Below, piece after piece: positions 51,235 to 63,838 of a stretch of 64,000 nt of DNA. The stretch is taken from contig CAIIXF020000010.1 in the NCBI GenBank assembly GCA_903813345.2, positions 37,392,425-37,456,424 on the forward strand. The letters run 5' to 3'. The notes beneath the pieces are model-generated. The model did not search any database and was not told the origin of the DNA. It worked only from the letters and a program-made list of their open reading frames with translations. Position numbers and translations under genes: made by a program. The stretch comes from Owenia fusiformis. Lineage: Eukaryota; Annelida; Polychaeta; Sabellida; Oweniidae. Within the stretch, counting starts at the first letter, position 1. Each line of letters starts with the position of its first letter.

Positions 51235-51365
51235 GTGTGCACTAAGCATACTGTGCACTAGAAATAATATACACTTAGAATAATGTACACAAGAAAAAAT
51301 GTGTACTTTAAATAATGTGTACTTAAAATAATTGTACACTAGAAATAATGGGTACTTGAAATAAT
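51235..51365. repeat. Short diverged tandem repeat of about 20 bp
   Basis: About six copies of a unit like agaaataatgtgtacttaaa, with frequent substitutions. Confidence 0.6.
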
Positions 51366-52432
51366 TTAAATAATTTTACCCATCATATAATTCAATATGG
51401 GCTTATGGTACTTTTTTGTGGCTATATCATTGAAGATTCAACACTTTCTATCTTGATTCAGGAGAAATTCTGGTTTTTGATTTTGATTCATTATGAATCC
51501 TGGTTTGTTTTGGAATAAATTCTTTTTTGACTTATATCAATTTAGATTAGCCAGGCATCTAATAAACAATACATGACCAGGTTTGTTTCTGAACAAAATC
51601 AACTTCTGCAGGTAATCCTATGAATTTTGTACGAAATCAAAGTTTTTAGTGTTGAATATTTGGGTTCATTCATATGATTTGGAAATAGCAGTTTTAATAA
51701 CGTCAACACTATTCAATGTAATTGAATTAATTGAGCTTATTTGTTTTATAATTAAGAAATACAAAAGCGTGAACTGAAGATTATGTCACCACCACAAGTG
51801 GCATTTGGTATCTGCATGGGCTGAAAGCACATGGTATCTGTAACAAATAGCAGGTGGTGACATTTGGCATGTTAATGCCTTGTTATTATATAAATTAATA
51901 TCTTTCAGTTTTTGAAATTAATCGGTAAGCACTTAAGAATTCCTTTTTGTACTTTATAAAGTTATATCATGAAGTTATAGTGTAAACATACTTAACATTC
52001 ATGAAATTTAAGTTCACATGTACTTAATACGTATGCATGAAGATATGCTACACATACTGTACTGTACTTTTTTTAATTGCTTCACACACAGGACAGCCAA
52101 TTTAGTGTTGTTAGAATTCCATATGATTCAAAAAAAGATTGTTGATGATATCTTGATAGCTGTAAATGATTCTCAGGTGGCATAAATTGTTTCACTTATT
52201 TATTGTACTAATTTACAATACAGGAAGGATATTAAGAGTATTTTTGGTGTATTCGCTGTTACCATACAGGGTGACCCATAAATGTAACCCATGAATTGTA
52301 GTGTTCATCACTTCAATTCATATTGTGGAGACCATGTGAATTTAATATTATGGGAAGTTTAAACCATCGAACTGGAAGGTGACAAATATGTTGAAATCTA
52401 TGAAAGTTACATGTCTAATTTCAAAAGCATAT
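51366..52432. other. Intergenic stretch without recognised content
   Basis: AT-rich DNA with no supported gene or RNA. An isolated mariner-type end (acagggtgaccc) occurs at 52267 without a partner. Confidence 0.45.
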
Positions 52433-52607
52433 CACTGTCTGATCCAGGGCAGGGGCCCATGGGGCCCGGCCTCTCCCCCTTTTTGTGGGCCCAGAAAATT
52501 TGGCCTTTATCAAAAAATAGGCCTAACATTTTTTTATTTGGGGCCCAAAATTTTTTTATCACTCAAAATTTGGCACTCCCCCTTGTTCGCATCTGGATCT
52601 GCCAATG
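52433..52607. mobile_element. Decayed MITE related to the one at 7575
   Basis: The left end cactgtctgatccaggg and right end atctggatctgccaatg are diverged forms of the cactggcggatccag ends at 7575-7762. The interior again has gggcccc-like blocks and runs of T. The overlapping open frames at 52379-52663 are not genes. Confidence 0.6.
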
Positions 52608-53560
52608 AATATTCCAGATTAGTATCACAGAGTTCATTTCAAGAACTGTGCGTAAAAGGATAAAGAAGTAATTTGCTAATTTGTGAAAAATGGCAAGGAA
52701 AAACAAAACCAAAGTGTTTCAACAAATTGATTCTAGAGCATCTCTAAACAGAAAATTATATTTCTTCATTGTGAATTCTTCCTTGTATTTGATTGGATCG
52801 CTGTCTTTTAAAACAGGATTCATCAACATTCAATTTGACTGAATATAAAAAGAGGGTTGCATGGTAGGTCACCTTGTAGATTTATTATTTTAGTTTTATT
52901 TAATTGCAAATATTTAAAACAATCTTCAAGAATAAAATCATGAAAATAATCTGTATATGAACAAGTATTTGTTACTTTTAATGTGTCCAACATTCAAGTT
53001 AGGAAATACAACCTTAACTTGGTATTGGTGAATCAGAACCTGTTCTTCAGTAAGGTCTGAAGGTTAGCCAGTGATTATAAAATTATTCCCATTTGATTAT
53101 ATTTTCAATCTCTATTTTTATGTCATGTTTTTTCTTTTTTTTCTTTTTTGATATCATTCATACATGCTTTAGAAATTCTCTTTATCTTTATTAATTTAAG
53201 ATAACCTCTTTACCTTCTCATCTAAGGTGGTGCCATTTATGGGGCCCCTTAAAAATGTTGGCCAAATAAATTTTAGGACCAAAAAATTGAATTACAGTTT
53301 ATTTTTGGCGGTCTCAGTAAATCACCGGCACAATCACCTCGCAGACCTTAAAATCAATGGAAATAAACTTAGGTCCGCCCTTTTCAAAAATTAATCATTG
53401 AAACATGTTACTCAGGTACTTGCTCACATATGACACAAAGTTTGATTTGCTTTAATATGGAACCAAGAAAAAAACAACTCACATAGAAAAAAACATTTGA
53501 AGTTCAGAGATCGTTAGACATACATGCACATGTTAAACAAAGTCCATGTTTTAAATACTA
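52608..53560. other. Intergenic stretch without recognised content
   Basis: AT-rich with pyrimidine tracts. No gene, RNA or clear repeat was found. Confidence 0.45.
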
Positions 53561-54552
53561 CAGAGTGTCTCAAAAAAAATGTTACACTTACAAAAAGTTC
53601 AATATCTTTCAAAATTTTGACTTTCCCCCTAAAATATACTTTGGATACCAAAAGACAAATCTTTCCCGAATAATTTGACACCATCGGATTCAAAATCTGT
53701 CCTTGATTGGCTTGACAGGACAGCTTTTAGTGTCCCATGGTAAAATCTGACTTGCGCCAACTTCTAAGTGACTGGATGGACCAAATGACAAAAGAGGAAC
53801 AGTTTCTTTAACAGTTAACTTTCTTCTGAGCAGAAGCTTGACCTTAAACTGAGTCATTCTGTAATTTTCCTATTTGTCTTACATATGATCATTGTGTCTA
53901 TCCACATAAAAATGTGGTCCCCCCAACATGTTGAATGTGACAGCAAATCTGAGGTTCTGAGGTACCCTTGCCCATGCGAACATGCATTGTAATATCATAC
54001 TGATTCCATCAATTATTTTTGTAGAAGTTCATTTAGGTTAGTTTGTGATACTGTAAAGCGCTTTCAGAGGCCCTTCAAAAAATTAAGGGTGTTAAGTGGG
54101 ATGACCCTGGGGGCCAATCAATTGGGTAATTCAATGCTATCTTCTGATTTCCAAAGAGTTCTTCCAAACGATTTGCCACAGGCCTTTGCACCATCCTGTT
54201 GCCATCATACGTAACGAAATTGAACCTTTGACAATGAAATGTTGTATGTCTATCCAGGAAAAAACAATTGAATCATTGATCATATCAAGATATCTCTGTC
54301 CACAGCATTCACATCAAAAAAGGATTGACCACCACTTGTCCAACCACTGAGAAATTGGCGCAAATCAGATTTCACATGCGTCTATAAAATCAGTCCTGTG
54401 CAGCCAATCATGGACGGATTTTGAATCAGATGGTGTGGATTTATTCAAGAAAGGCTGATCTTTTAGTATCTAAGTATATTTTAGGGGAAAAGTCAAAATC
54501 ATGAAAGATATTGAACTTTTTGTAAGTGTAACATTTTTTTTGAGACACACTG
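53561..54552. mobile_element. 992-bp TA-flanked inverted-repeat element
   Basis: The ends are cagagtgtctcaaaaaaaat and a right end that is its reverse complement with one mismatch, flanked by TA on both sides. The arms match well for about 170 bp (caaaaagttcaatatctttc, then ttttgact, then cctaaaatatac). No transposase-like frame is present. This is a Tc1/mariner-type non-autonomous element, 0.5 kb upstream of the P450 start. Confidence 0.8.
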
Positions 54553-55082
54553 TATTGATTTAAAAGATGGCAACACTTCTATAAAATGAATGTATCATGT
54601 AACAAACAACTGCGCAATCTTTCAATGACATCTGAGACTAATCTATGTTAATCTCAGATGACATTGATAAAATCCTGATATAGCTATAAAGCTTGACAGA
54701 TCGAAAATATTTTTAATAATTTATTGTAAGCTTTGATATGGTCCTTTTGAGCTGCTGTTGGTGTCAAATGAAAGATAAGGTTCTTATCAATACATTGGAC
54801 ATCGTATGAAATTTAAATGAAAGTCTTCATTTTGCCCAAAAATGTTGAAAATTCCCAAAGTTAGCCTTTAACATTTTTGAAGGTCAAGTATCATTTAAAC
54901 CATGAAATTTGAATGGCATTGAAGTGTTTTGCAGATTGCCGGTTTCGACAAGGTGACCGATATCATATATTGAGTAATTGGACTTTGGAACACAACTGTT
55001 TTCTACTACATACCCACACATGATACAATAAACAGTTGATATTAGGACTGTTCGTGTAGAAGCGTGAAACTGAACTCCAGAA
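54553..55082 (+). other. Upstream region of the P450 gene
   Basis: It contains a short stem (tcaatgacatctgaga mirrored by tctcagatgacattga, 54621-54670). No clear TATA box or initiator could be assigned. The start codon at 55083 is preceded by tccagaa. Confidence 0.4.
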
Positions 55083-58000
55083 ATGTCTGTAGCTGTTTCT
55101 GTACTAGGCCTATCGATCATTTGCAATAATTTGATGACCGTTCTAGTGTTTGTGGCGACATTTCTGTTAACATGGTGGTACACTCAGCCTGAAAATGTTA
55201 CCAAATTACCACCTGGGCCATTTCCTTGGCCAATATTCGGAAACATATTTTCGCTTGCTCCAACTGAAGAGGATAACTCTGGTGCTCAGCGTTTATGGGA
55301 AATGACTAGATATTACGGCAGTGACATAATCAGTGTTAAGTTTGGCGCAAAGCGAGCTATTGTTGTCCACAAATACTCTGATATAAAGAGAATCTCCGAC
55401 GAATTCGTCCACGTGAATAAGGAAGGCGCAAATTCTCTATTCCTACCTGGAATCATTGGAGTTGATGGTCTGAGATGGAAAGAGCAGAGACGATTTGCCC
55501 TCTCATTTCTGAGAGACTTTGGTTTTGGAAAAAGCAGAGCACAAGATATCGCTCAAACGGAAATTAAAGCTGCAATAGCTGAGCTTGACAAATCAAGTGG
55601 ACACCCGTATAACCCCGAGGTTTTGCTTAAAAACATGGTGTCGAACGTCATAGCTGCCTTGGTTTTTGGACATCGATTCGAATACAATGACAAAAGTTAT
55701 GTTAAATACCTTAATATGGAAGAAGAGATATTGGAATGCTTCCGTTTTGTAATCTACGGCTATCTCGTACCAGCATTCATCAGAGATCGACTACCGAGAG
55801 ATATGTTTCGTATTAAAGAATTTAAACAAAAACATGCAGAAATGGAAGAAGCAATTTTTCGCAATGAGGTCAGAGATCATATGGCCAACTACACGGCAGG
55901 TGCATGCAACGACTATATTGATTATTTTATTAAAACCATGAAGGAACACGAAGGAGTCGAAAAGGAACACTGGTTTAATGGTAAGCGTCTGGGGTTATTT
56001 GCCAAGAATAGAATTTGCTAAGAACAGAAGTATTGATATTGTCTTCAGTTTCAATAATGTGTGGTGATCTTGGATTGTGATAACGGTTCCTGGATATACG
56101 TAAGATCTAGTTTCTGTAGTTTGGGATATTAGGCTTGAGATGTTCAAATTATCTTTTCGATTTACCTTCAATTACCTTTTTGGAAAGATATTCATTTTTC
56201 AATTAAAATACATCAACTATGGTAAAGTCAGCATTTCAGAAAGGAGATTTAATGTACTAAATGCATATTTTTCAAACTAAACTAAAAGATTCACCTCTAA
56301 TATCGAATTTGAAACAGAACTGTTTCTACACGACTCTCCTCTGAACCTCGTGGTATTCCACTGTCTTGGTGTTATACTTTCACTTATTATATTGTTATTT
56401 GCAGAAAGGCAACTGGTGGACAACATTGTCGATTTCTTCAGAGCCGGGACAGATACTTCAGCCGCTACCCTTAGGTTCTTACATTTATTTGTGCAGTGCA
56501 GTCATGTATATTTGCAAATGCAAATTTTGAAAGGGAATTTTTAAAAATAAATGGAAGGTTTGCTTCTTATTGTATTATGTCTCATAAGGTAAAACACCTC
56601 ATATGCACGTCATCATACACGTCAAGGGTCAAGGAACAAACGCCTAATTTCGACGATTTTTTGGCCCAATTGGCCTTTCATCTTAGATTCCAAGTAATGT
56701 TCAAGCTAAATGTTGACAATAAGCTTATTAGGGGTCGATCATATATTTTTTGAAACGATTGGTCAACTATGACAATCCACCCTCTCTGTGTCGCTAAAAT
56801 AGTAATTCACAACATTGAAGCCAAAATCAATACACCAATTTACTCGACATTTTCAGATCACCCACATTTTAATTGGAAGAATGGCACGTTGGCATGTTAT
56901 CACTTTAAAAATATGACAACTGTACCTATATACACGCTTACGGACTCGTCAACGTTTATATAATTTACTATATTCATTTTTTAAACGACCATATCTACCC
57001 AGCGGAAGTGAAGTATGTGAGCAGTCTGACCCTAGTCTCAGTGTTTATCACTCTTAGCGAAATCTTGTTCCTTGGTTAACTAACACCATTTTGGTTTATG
57101 TTACATAGATGGGTATTCCTTCGTATGGCTACAAACCCAGAGATTCAGAAACGTGTTAAGGAAGAAATAATGGAAACTATCGGAGCTGACCAACCACCAT
57201 CAATCCAGGATAAACCCAAAATGCCATTTACAGAAACTACGATTATAGAATGCATGAGATTTCACCCGATTCTTCCATTGATACAAACCAGACACACTCC
57301 AGACGAGCCAGTGAAGTTTAAGGTAAATAAGGATATACATGTATTCGCGAATTCCAATGCAATTGACTTATTCCTTTTGGGTTTTTAACTTCCGTTAAAA
57401 GTAGGTCAAATTAGGTGTTACGTGGAACAGAATATTAAAGATGTTGTGTACTCTTAAAATCCTAAAACAATCCTTCTTACAAATATGTTTTGCGATATCA
57501 TTCATTATGTAGGACTTTGTACTTCCACCACGAACTTTGATTGTTGAAAATATCCATGCGTTACACCATGATCCTGATGAATGGGATGAGCCGGACACTT
57601 TCAACCCTGAACGCTTCATCGGACCAAATGGAAAGGTGATCAAGGACAATCACATGCTACAGTTTGGAAGTGGTAAGCTTGATAAATTTAAATAGATGTT
57701 AAAACAAACATAATGGTTTCATAAGGTGACATGTACAGGGTGTCCCGAAAGTATGCCCCCTCCTTAGGCAGACATATACTAATGTCTCCACAGTATGTGT
57801 CAAATACCATTTTAAAGCTTAGTAAAAGTTACATAGATTTGCCAAATATCATGGTTTAACTCACGAATGGGGAAACGTTTCAAGCATTTAAAAAATTTGT
57901 GTTTGGGTCAAAATTAAAGTCAGTTTTTCACCAAAATAATAGTCGATTTGTCTCCATAGGACATGACTGTTAACAGTTGCAATGCTTTCCATATATGACC

Positions 58001-58668
58001 TTCCACACACTTCAAATAGGGATGTGGCACTTTGTAACCCTCATAAAACCTTTTAGGGCATTTTAGAAGAGTTTTCTTGGAGTATATACCCATAACGTCC
58101 TCTTTTTAGAACACAACATCCATCCTAGCTTCGACAATAGCATATTTTAAGTCATATTCAGGCCAGGGCTGTTTCCAGGATATATAAATGAACAATACTT
58201 TTGGCCAAACACTTTTGAAATGACTCTAATTTTTCCCATTTGTGAGGTGAACCATGATAATTGGCAAATTACTGTAACTTTGGATAAGCTTTAAAATGAT
58301 ATATGGCACATACCATGAAGACATTTGAATATGTCTGCCTAGGGGGGGGGGCATACTTTCGGGGCACCCTGTATGTATATAGAGCACTTTTAATGCTAAC
58401 TTTTGGTTGGGGTTTTGTGCTTTTGAATCGAGTTTTCATCCACTGTCAATTAATTGTGCCAATTACCTGTCAAACATTTTTAGGTAAACGTGAGTGCCTG
58501 GGACAACCACTTGCGAAAATGGTAATCTTCTTGTTCTTGATTGGCATTCTGCAGAAATTTACAATCAAGATATCACATGGGAATGAAGTCGAAGCCATGT
58601 TGAAGAATCGTGTTGGAAACATTGTAAATGTTCCTCTATCGTATGATGTTGTTTTCACCAGAGACTAA
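55083..58668 (+). CDS. Cytochrome P450, CYP2 clan, 5 exons, complete
   Basis: Membrane-bound haem-thiolate monooxygenase, expected in the endoplasmic reticulum; the substrate cannot be inferred. Exons: 55083-55980, 56405-56474, 57109-57322, 57513-57672, 58484-58668. They join in phase to 1527 nt, 508 residues plus stop, a normal length. An N-terminal hydrophobic anchor (about 15-35) is followed by the Pro-rich hinge KLPPGPFPWPIFGN. Helix C has WKEQRRF. The I-helix oxygen motif AGTDTS lies in exon 2, the ExxR motif is ECMR in exon 3, NPERF is in exon 4, and the haem-binding FGSGKRECLG spans exons 4 and 5 and contains the axial Cys. All catalytic landmarks are intact. The W..R, PERF and I-helix forms fit CYP2-clan enzymes. 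The exon 2 donor (ag|gttctt) is weak. Confidence 0.93.
56475..57108 (+). other. P450 intron 2
   Basis: 634-bp intron between the I-helix exon and exon 3. It has short open frames (56496-56753, 56769-56963) without P450 motifs. Its 5' site is gttctt, a poor match to the usual donor, but exon junctions on both sides give a continuous TLRWVFLRMATNPE as expected for the family. Confidence 0.7.
57736..58371. mobile_element. 636-bp TA-flanked MITE in P450 intron 4
   Basis: It starts cagggtgtcccgaaagtatg and ends catactttcggggcaccctg, flanked by TA on both sides (57734-57735 and 58372-58373). Inverted similarity continues inward (cttaggcagacatat mirrored by atatgtctgccta; agcttagtaaaagttaca mirrored downstream). 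There is no coding capacity. The same family is present, truncated, in semaphorin intron 14 at 44007. Confidence 0.8.
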
Positions 58669-60857
58669 AAATCAGAGACTACAAACCAAAAAAACATATT
58701 TACTGTGACAGCTATATACTGGTGATGTGTTAAATTTGAACAATCCAAAACGTAAAGACTTTGTCTGTGAGATATATCCTGTTGTGCTGGAACTGAAAAA
58801 GACTAATGAATCTAATATGAGTGCACTTATCCTGTTCTCATTAAGTTAAACTAAACAATAGTGCATGTACCTATATGACAAGAGAGATTATTTTAATTTT
58901 GACATTTTTATTTTCCTTTTATAGACAGAATCATTCCACTTAAACAACATTTTTTACCTGCCTAGTACCTGTATTATATAATAATAATTGAATGACTTTT
59001 GTGATTTTTATGTTTTCAAATATTTCTAATTAACTTTAGTTTCTATAGTAACATCTGTATTGTGATATAAGAGTGTACTTTGCTCTATTTTTAATAATTG
59101 GTCACAAAGTAACAATCTCGGGGAGTTATCTTCCATCATGACTAATGCTCCTTCCCACTACTCAAACTGCCCATACTACTCTTGAAGAATCTGGGTTCAC
59201 ACACGTTGTAAATGCCCCGTACTAACCATATAATATTCACTACATGGAGCATCATTAGCCTTCACAACGTTTGGGTGTTGAAGTATCATCATACGAGAAG
59301 TCATAAGTTTGATTCTATAATGGGACTGATTTCAACAGCTTGAGCAAATCTTCAAGGGATACCAAAGGGAGGACTGGAAAGCGTCTTATTGGACTAGGTT
59401 TGTCAACAATGCATGTGCATGTCCAGGCTAATGGAAACACTTATAAATGAAATGATTCTTTCAGCAATGAAGAATACTTCTGAATAAATGACTTCAACAG
59501 TACTGCTCTGCCTCTAGTGCAAGTAGTTTGAAGCAACCATCCAGGCAAGATGAATATGTTTTGCAGTAAACTTTCAGATTAACATCAGTTAAAATTTGCT
59601 GACCCGCGGACCACTCTTACTTTTTTATAATTACAATTAAATAGATTGTAGAAGTGATATATATATATATATGAAACATTGCCTGTAGAGTCAGAATTAT
59701 GCAATCTACACCTGCTGCAAATTTTACCTCAAATGGTTGAGAAATCTTGAAATGACAGACCAATTCTCAGAACTTAATGATCACCCTGTATCTATGATGT
59801 TACAAGATTATTCTAAATGGCTTTGTGATGATATCCAGGTGTGCTAAATGATGCGGTTTCTATGGTTATGCAATTTAACGAATTCTTTACCTGTAAATAC
59901 CTGTATTTCATAATGGTCTATCTGTTCTATTGTTTTAGTCTTTGATGTCATAATTATAGGAACAGTTTTCAGTTGCTTAAAAAGATTTAAAGAATAAATC
60001 GAAATATTGCAAAACTAAATCAAAAAACTTATTTTCCGAAAAAGTTGAAAAAAATGAAATAAAAAATATTTTCTTCACGACAAAAAGATAGTTCAACTGT
60101 CTCGATTATACATGACGTTTTGAAAGAGCATAGGGATAGATTCACAGTATCGTTCTTGCGAGTTTCAAATGAAAATATTAAAAAACGCGCGTGTATGAGG
60201 ACAGTTTTTATGTCTACACTGACAAAAACTTAAAATATCCGCTGTAAAGATGTAGTCCAACGCGGATGTGCACGTCATAAAACTGATGGATAAGGCAATT
60301 TGCCGCCCCACTGAGAGGATTGTCATGACGAAAACCCACGCATATAAAGTCATAGTAATGGAAACATCCGTTCCCTCTCGGAAATAGATTTATTCAGAAT
60401 ACAACTGATATGATACAAATCAAAAACGTCTTTATCAATGTATTTTTGTCATGTATGCAAGTCATACTTTTTTCAGTTTTTTTTTTATTAAAAATATCTA
60501 TTCTCTAAAATTAAAATCAAATACATAATAACACTTGCCACTTTTAATAAGTGTATCAGCGTGAAAACCTTTAAATATTAACCTGAGTCATGGAAATGAG
60601 AAAAAAAGAACAATTTAAAATATTTACTCAGTTAAATGTGAATAAAATTGATAACAATATATAAAATCTACATATACGTTTGTCAGTAATTCAGTTCATC
60701 ATAGGTTGATGTCATATGAATTTTAAAATTCTTTTTAAAACAGTTAATGGAAGGTAATGTTTTCAAAGTTGGCAGATTATTCCAAAGCTGAGCACCTGAA
60801 TATTTTATTGAGTTTTGACCTATAATTGTTCTAAATTTTTTCATGTGAAGACAATTT
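58669..60857. other. 3' flank of the P450 gene; no further gene recognised
   Basis: The nearest canonical AATAAA after the P450 stop is at 59483-59488, which would give a 3' UTR of about 0.8 kb; an unmarked earlier site is possible. A (TA)n run lies at about 59658. Nothing else can be supported. Confidence 0.4.
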
Positions 60858-60893
60858 TGGGTTAGGGTTTAGGGTTACGGTTAAGGTTAGGGG
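60858..60893 (+). repeat. Short degenerate telomere-like tract
   Basis: Variants of ttaggg in a row (gggttagggtttagggttac, then ggttaaggttagggg). It is too short and irregular to be a telomere end and is probably an interstitial remnant or chance. Confidence 0.4.
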
Positions 60894-61553
60894 TGAAAAG
60901 CAATTTAAGCCACTATTTCATCAAGGGGTAGGGGGTTTCGGTTTGTGTATGCTATTTTAGGAAGAATTCAAAATGTTCTTTAAATTTTCGTCAAATTTGC
61001 TGCATTTTTATCTCGAGAAAAAATTAAGCAATTATCGCCCACTACTGTTCATCTATAAGGGCAATATTTTTACGAAATCAAAATCGAATCTCATTTTCTA
61101 ATCCATCAAATTGTAGTTGAAAATGGTGCCAATGAAATGTATTTGGTTTAAACCCAGTATTTTTATCTTGAGAAAAAAATAATCAATTATCGCCCACTAC
61201 TATTCTTTAAATTTTCGTCAAATTTGCTGCATATTTATCTTGAGAAAAAATGAAGCAATTATCGCCCACTTCTGTTCATCTATAAGGGCAATATTTTTAC
61301 GAAATCAAAATCGAATCTCCTTTTCTAATCCATCAAATTGTAGTTGAAAATGGTGCCAATGAAATGTATTTAGTTTAAACCCAGTATTGATATCCCCAAC
61401 ATCTGTGAAGCTACGAATATTGATACATATGTACAATCTATGTTGTTAGTTTTCCGTCTTATTCGTAACGTAAGAACAAATCACGTGATTAAATTGTATA
61501 TTGACATTTATTTTATGTCGCTTCTAGAAAAGTACCACCCATATCCAAGTATC

Positions 61554-61616
61554 GATAGCTTGTTGTAATGATGGTCGTCTCGTGATGCTTTGGCCCTGGT
61601 TCGAGTCCTTGTGGAT
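61554..61616 (+). repeat. tRNA-like sequence, copy 1
   Basis: It reads gatagcttgttgtaatgatg and ends with ccctggttcgagtccttgtgg. The B box (ggttcgagtcc) is excellent, and the first half resembles a degraded D arm. A T-rich tail follows. A tRNA-derived SINE head is the likeliest origin; a functional tRNA fold is not seen. Confidence 0.5.
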
Positions 61617-62146
61617 GTTTATTTTTTATTTTGAATAAAATCTGAAACTTAAGCAATTATCGCCCACTACTGTTCATGTGTAAGGGCAATATTTTTACTA
61701 AATCCAAATCTAATCTTCTTTTCTAATCCATCAAATTGTAGTTGAAAATGGTGCCAATGAAATGTATTTGGTTAAAGCCCAGTATTGATATACGAAACAT
61801 CTGTGAAGCTACGAATAGTGATACATATGTACAATCTATGTTGTTAGTTTTCCGTCTAATTCGTAACGTAAGATCAAATCACGTGACCAAATTACATATT
61901 GACATTTATTTTATGTTATTTTATAAAATTACAATCCATATCCAAGTTACGCAAGGGCTTATTTAATACCCGGGGCTTAGTTGTGTACCAAGCGAAATGA
62001 GAAACGACACGACATCCGGGGCTTTGTTAGGTCTTCATTACAATAGTATCATGCTTATTGTTAATTGGCTAATTCAAATCGGATGCGGTAAAAAACCGAA
62101 CGCCAATTTGCGAACGATCCGGGTATTACGTTCGCCCTTGAGTTAC

Positions 62147-62210
62147 GATAGCTTATTGTCATGATGGTCGTCTCGTGATGCTTTGGCCCTGGTTCGATTC
62201 CTTGTGGATA
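62147..62210 (+). repeat. tRNA-like sequence, copy 2
   Basis: Nearly identical to the copy at 61554, again with a B box (ggttcgattcc) and then a T run of more than ten bases. Confidence 0.5.
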
Positions 62211-62357
62211 TTATTTTTTTTTTTTTTTAAAAATCTGAAACTTAAGCAATTATCGCCCACTACTGATATAATACAATCAATTAAATTTATTATTTATCTC
62301 GCAATAATCGTTAATTCTTCTAGGTCATTAGACCATTAAAGTACAATTAAAATTGCT

Positions 62358-62940
62358 TCATTTGCGCATACGTGGTTAGCACGATATGTACGAAATTCAT
62401 TATGATGACATACGCATGCGTTTAAGTTAATAACTCGCTTACTATTGATGGTTCAGCCGTGAAACATATACCAAAATGAAGCTCCCATTGCCTGCTACAC
62501 GACCAAAGCTCAATATTATTCAAATAATTCCTCAGCAGGCAAAAGTGCGTCTTTTGCGCGTACGTGTTTCCAAAATATATAAAAATTCATTATGATAAAA
62601 TACTCATGCGTTTAAGTTACTAACTCGCTTACTATTGATGGTACAGCCGTGAACCATATACCAAAACAGAGGTTCCACAGCCTGCTACACGACCAAAGCT
62701 CCATATTTTTTAAAGAATTCAATGGCAAGCAAAGGTGCGTAGTTTGCACATGAGTGTTAATTATCACAATATATAAGAAATTCGTTACGATAATGTACGC
62801 ATGCGTTCAAGTTAATTACTCACTTACATTCATGGTACAGCCGTGAACCATATACCAAAGCAGAGGTTCCACAGCATGCTACACGACCAAAGCTCCATAT
62901 TTTTAAAAATAATTCAACATCAAGCAAAAAATAATTGTCT
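62358..62940. repeat. Three tandem copies of a satellite-like unit of about 185 bp
   Basis: Landmarks repeated in order are catgcgtttaagttaataac, cagccgtgaa.catatacc, and cctgctacacgaccaaagct. Copies begin near 62360, 62555 and 62733. A further partial copy (ggttcaggtgtgaaatatat) lies at the very end of the window, from about 63950. Single-base and small indel differences separate the copies. Confidence 0.75.
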
Positions 62941-63541
62941 GCTATTTTGTTTAAATGAACATCCATTTGATGTTTAAAAATATTAAAGAATTTTAATGTA
63001 GATTGCATTTGAGTTGTACTAGACGTGATAAACATATACATATCAAACAGATGAAAGCATTGGGCACATTTATTTTGTACAGACTTTCGCCTATATAACT
63101 GAATATAATTCAACATATCATGAATTCATTCAATTATATAGTTTCCAGGAAACACCACGAGGAGGTATCTGTACTTTGTTTCCCACCGGACCCTTAAAAC
63201 ATCATAACATTATCCGATAATAATGAAATTTAATATGAAATTGTACTGTATTCCGATATTGTATTAACAAGGCGGATAAAAAGTAAATTGATATCATTTT
63301 AGTATTACAAATGAAATGTCAACGTAATGTAATAAGCCTTTCTGTGGAATTACAATGTATTCCTCCCTTGTGTTGGAAGGGGGAATAAATAAATAAATTT
63401 CATTAAATATTTAATAATTTCATTGGTTCATTAATCATCACTCATATAAATAATAATTTCATTGGTTTATTATTAATTAATTTCATTTGATAAATATTAT
63501 TTCATTTTATTTCGTACATTGATTTCATTGCATTCTACAAT

Positions 63542-63838
63542 TTACAAGGAACCAGCCTTACGTTTCTGCTCCACACATTTAATGCAGAGCGATTTATCGG
63601 CGCCCCGCGCAGGGAAGTGATACTCCAAAAAATGATGCATGCAATACCCGTGCCCGCACGTACATTTATATTCTTTCTTTTCGGTTTTGTTTAGATGACA
63701 CGCGCAAATGACACACCTTTGCCCATATTTGGGTTTTGGTATGTCATTCGGAGGTGGGGGTGGCATAAGACGCCTTAACCTTGTTTTGATCGCCTTTTCG
63801 GAATAGCACATGCGATATACGCGAGCGTGAGTCGACAT
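63542..63838 (-). CDS. Small Cys/His-rich (probable zinc-binding) protein or last exon
   Basis: 98-codon frame on the minus strand. After a basic start and a five-proline run (residues 26-30) come Cys 42, 45, 47, 59, 61, 66, His 68, 69, 74 and Cys 85, 88. The core runs GQRCVICACHL, YKCTCGHGYC, then FLEYHF. The pattern resembles the C-terminal Cys-rich domain of piggyBac-type transposases but differs in spacing and has an extra CxxC. It could be a domesticated or broken transposase end, or an unrelated treble-clef protein. Minus-strand AATAAA signals occur within about 80 bases of the stop. The upstream exon structure is unknown because the window ends. Confidence 0.5.
   Translation of the reverse strand: MSTHARVYRMCYSEKAIKTRLRRLMPPPPPNDIPKPKYGQRCVICACHLNKTEKKEYKCTCGHGYCMHHFLEYHFPARGADKSLCIKCVEQKRKAGSL

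Larger units (their letters stand above)
60965..62280. repeat. Direct-repeat block with tRNA-like modules
   Basis: The phrases gcaattatcgcccactactg, gggcaatatttttac and gaaaatggtgccaatgaaat occur in the same order three times (near 61030, 61255 and 61650). A further stretch from the gtgccaatgaaatg phrase through acaatctatgttgttag occurs at 61350-61525 and 61745-61930. Two copies of a tRNA-like sequence are embedded, 593 bp apart. The frame at 61742-61966 is part of this repeat. Confidence 0.75.

Noticed and set aside
60858-60893. Chromosome end or true telomere repeat
   Set aside because: Only about 36 bases of irregular ttaggg variants, with unique-looking sequence on both sides.
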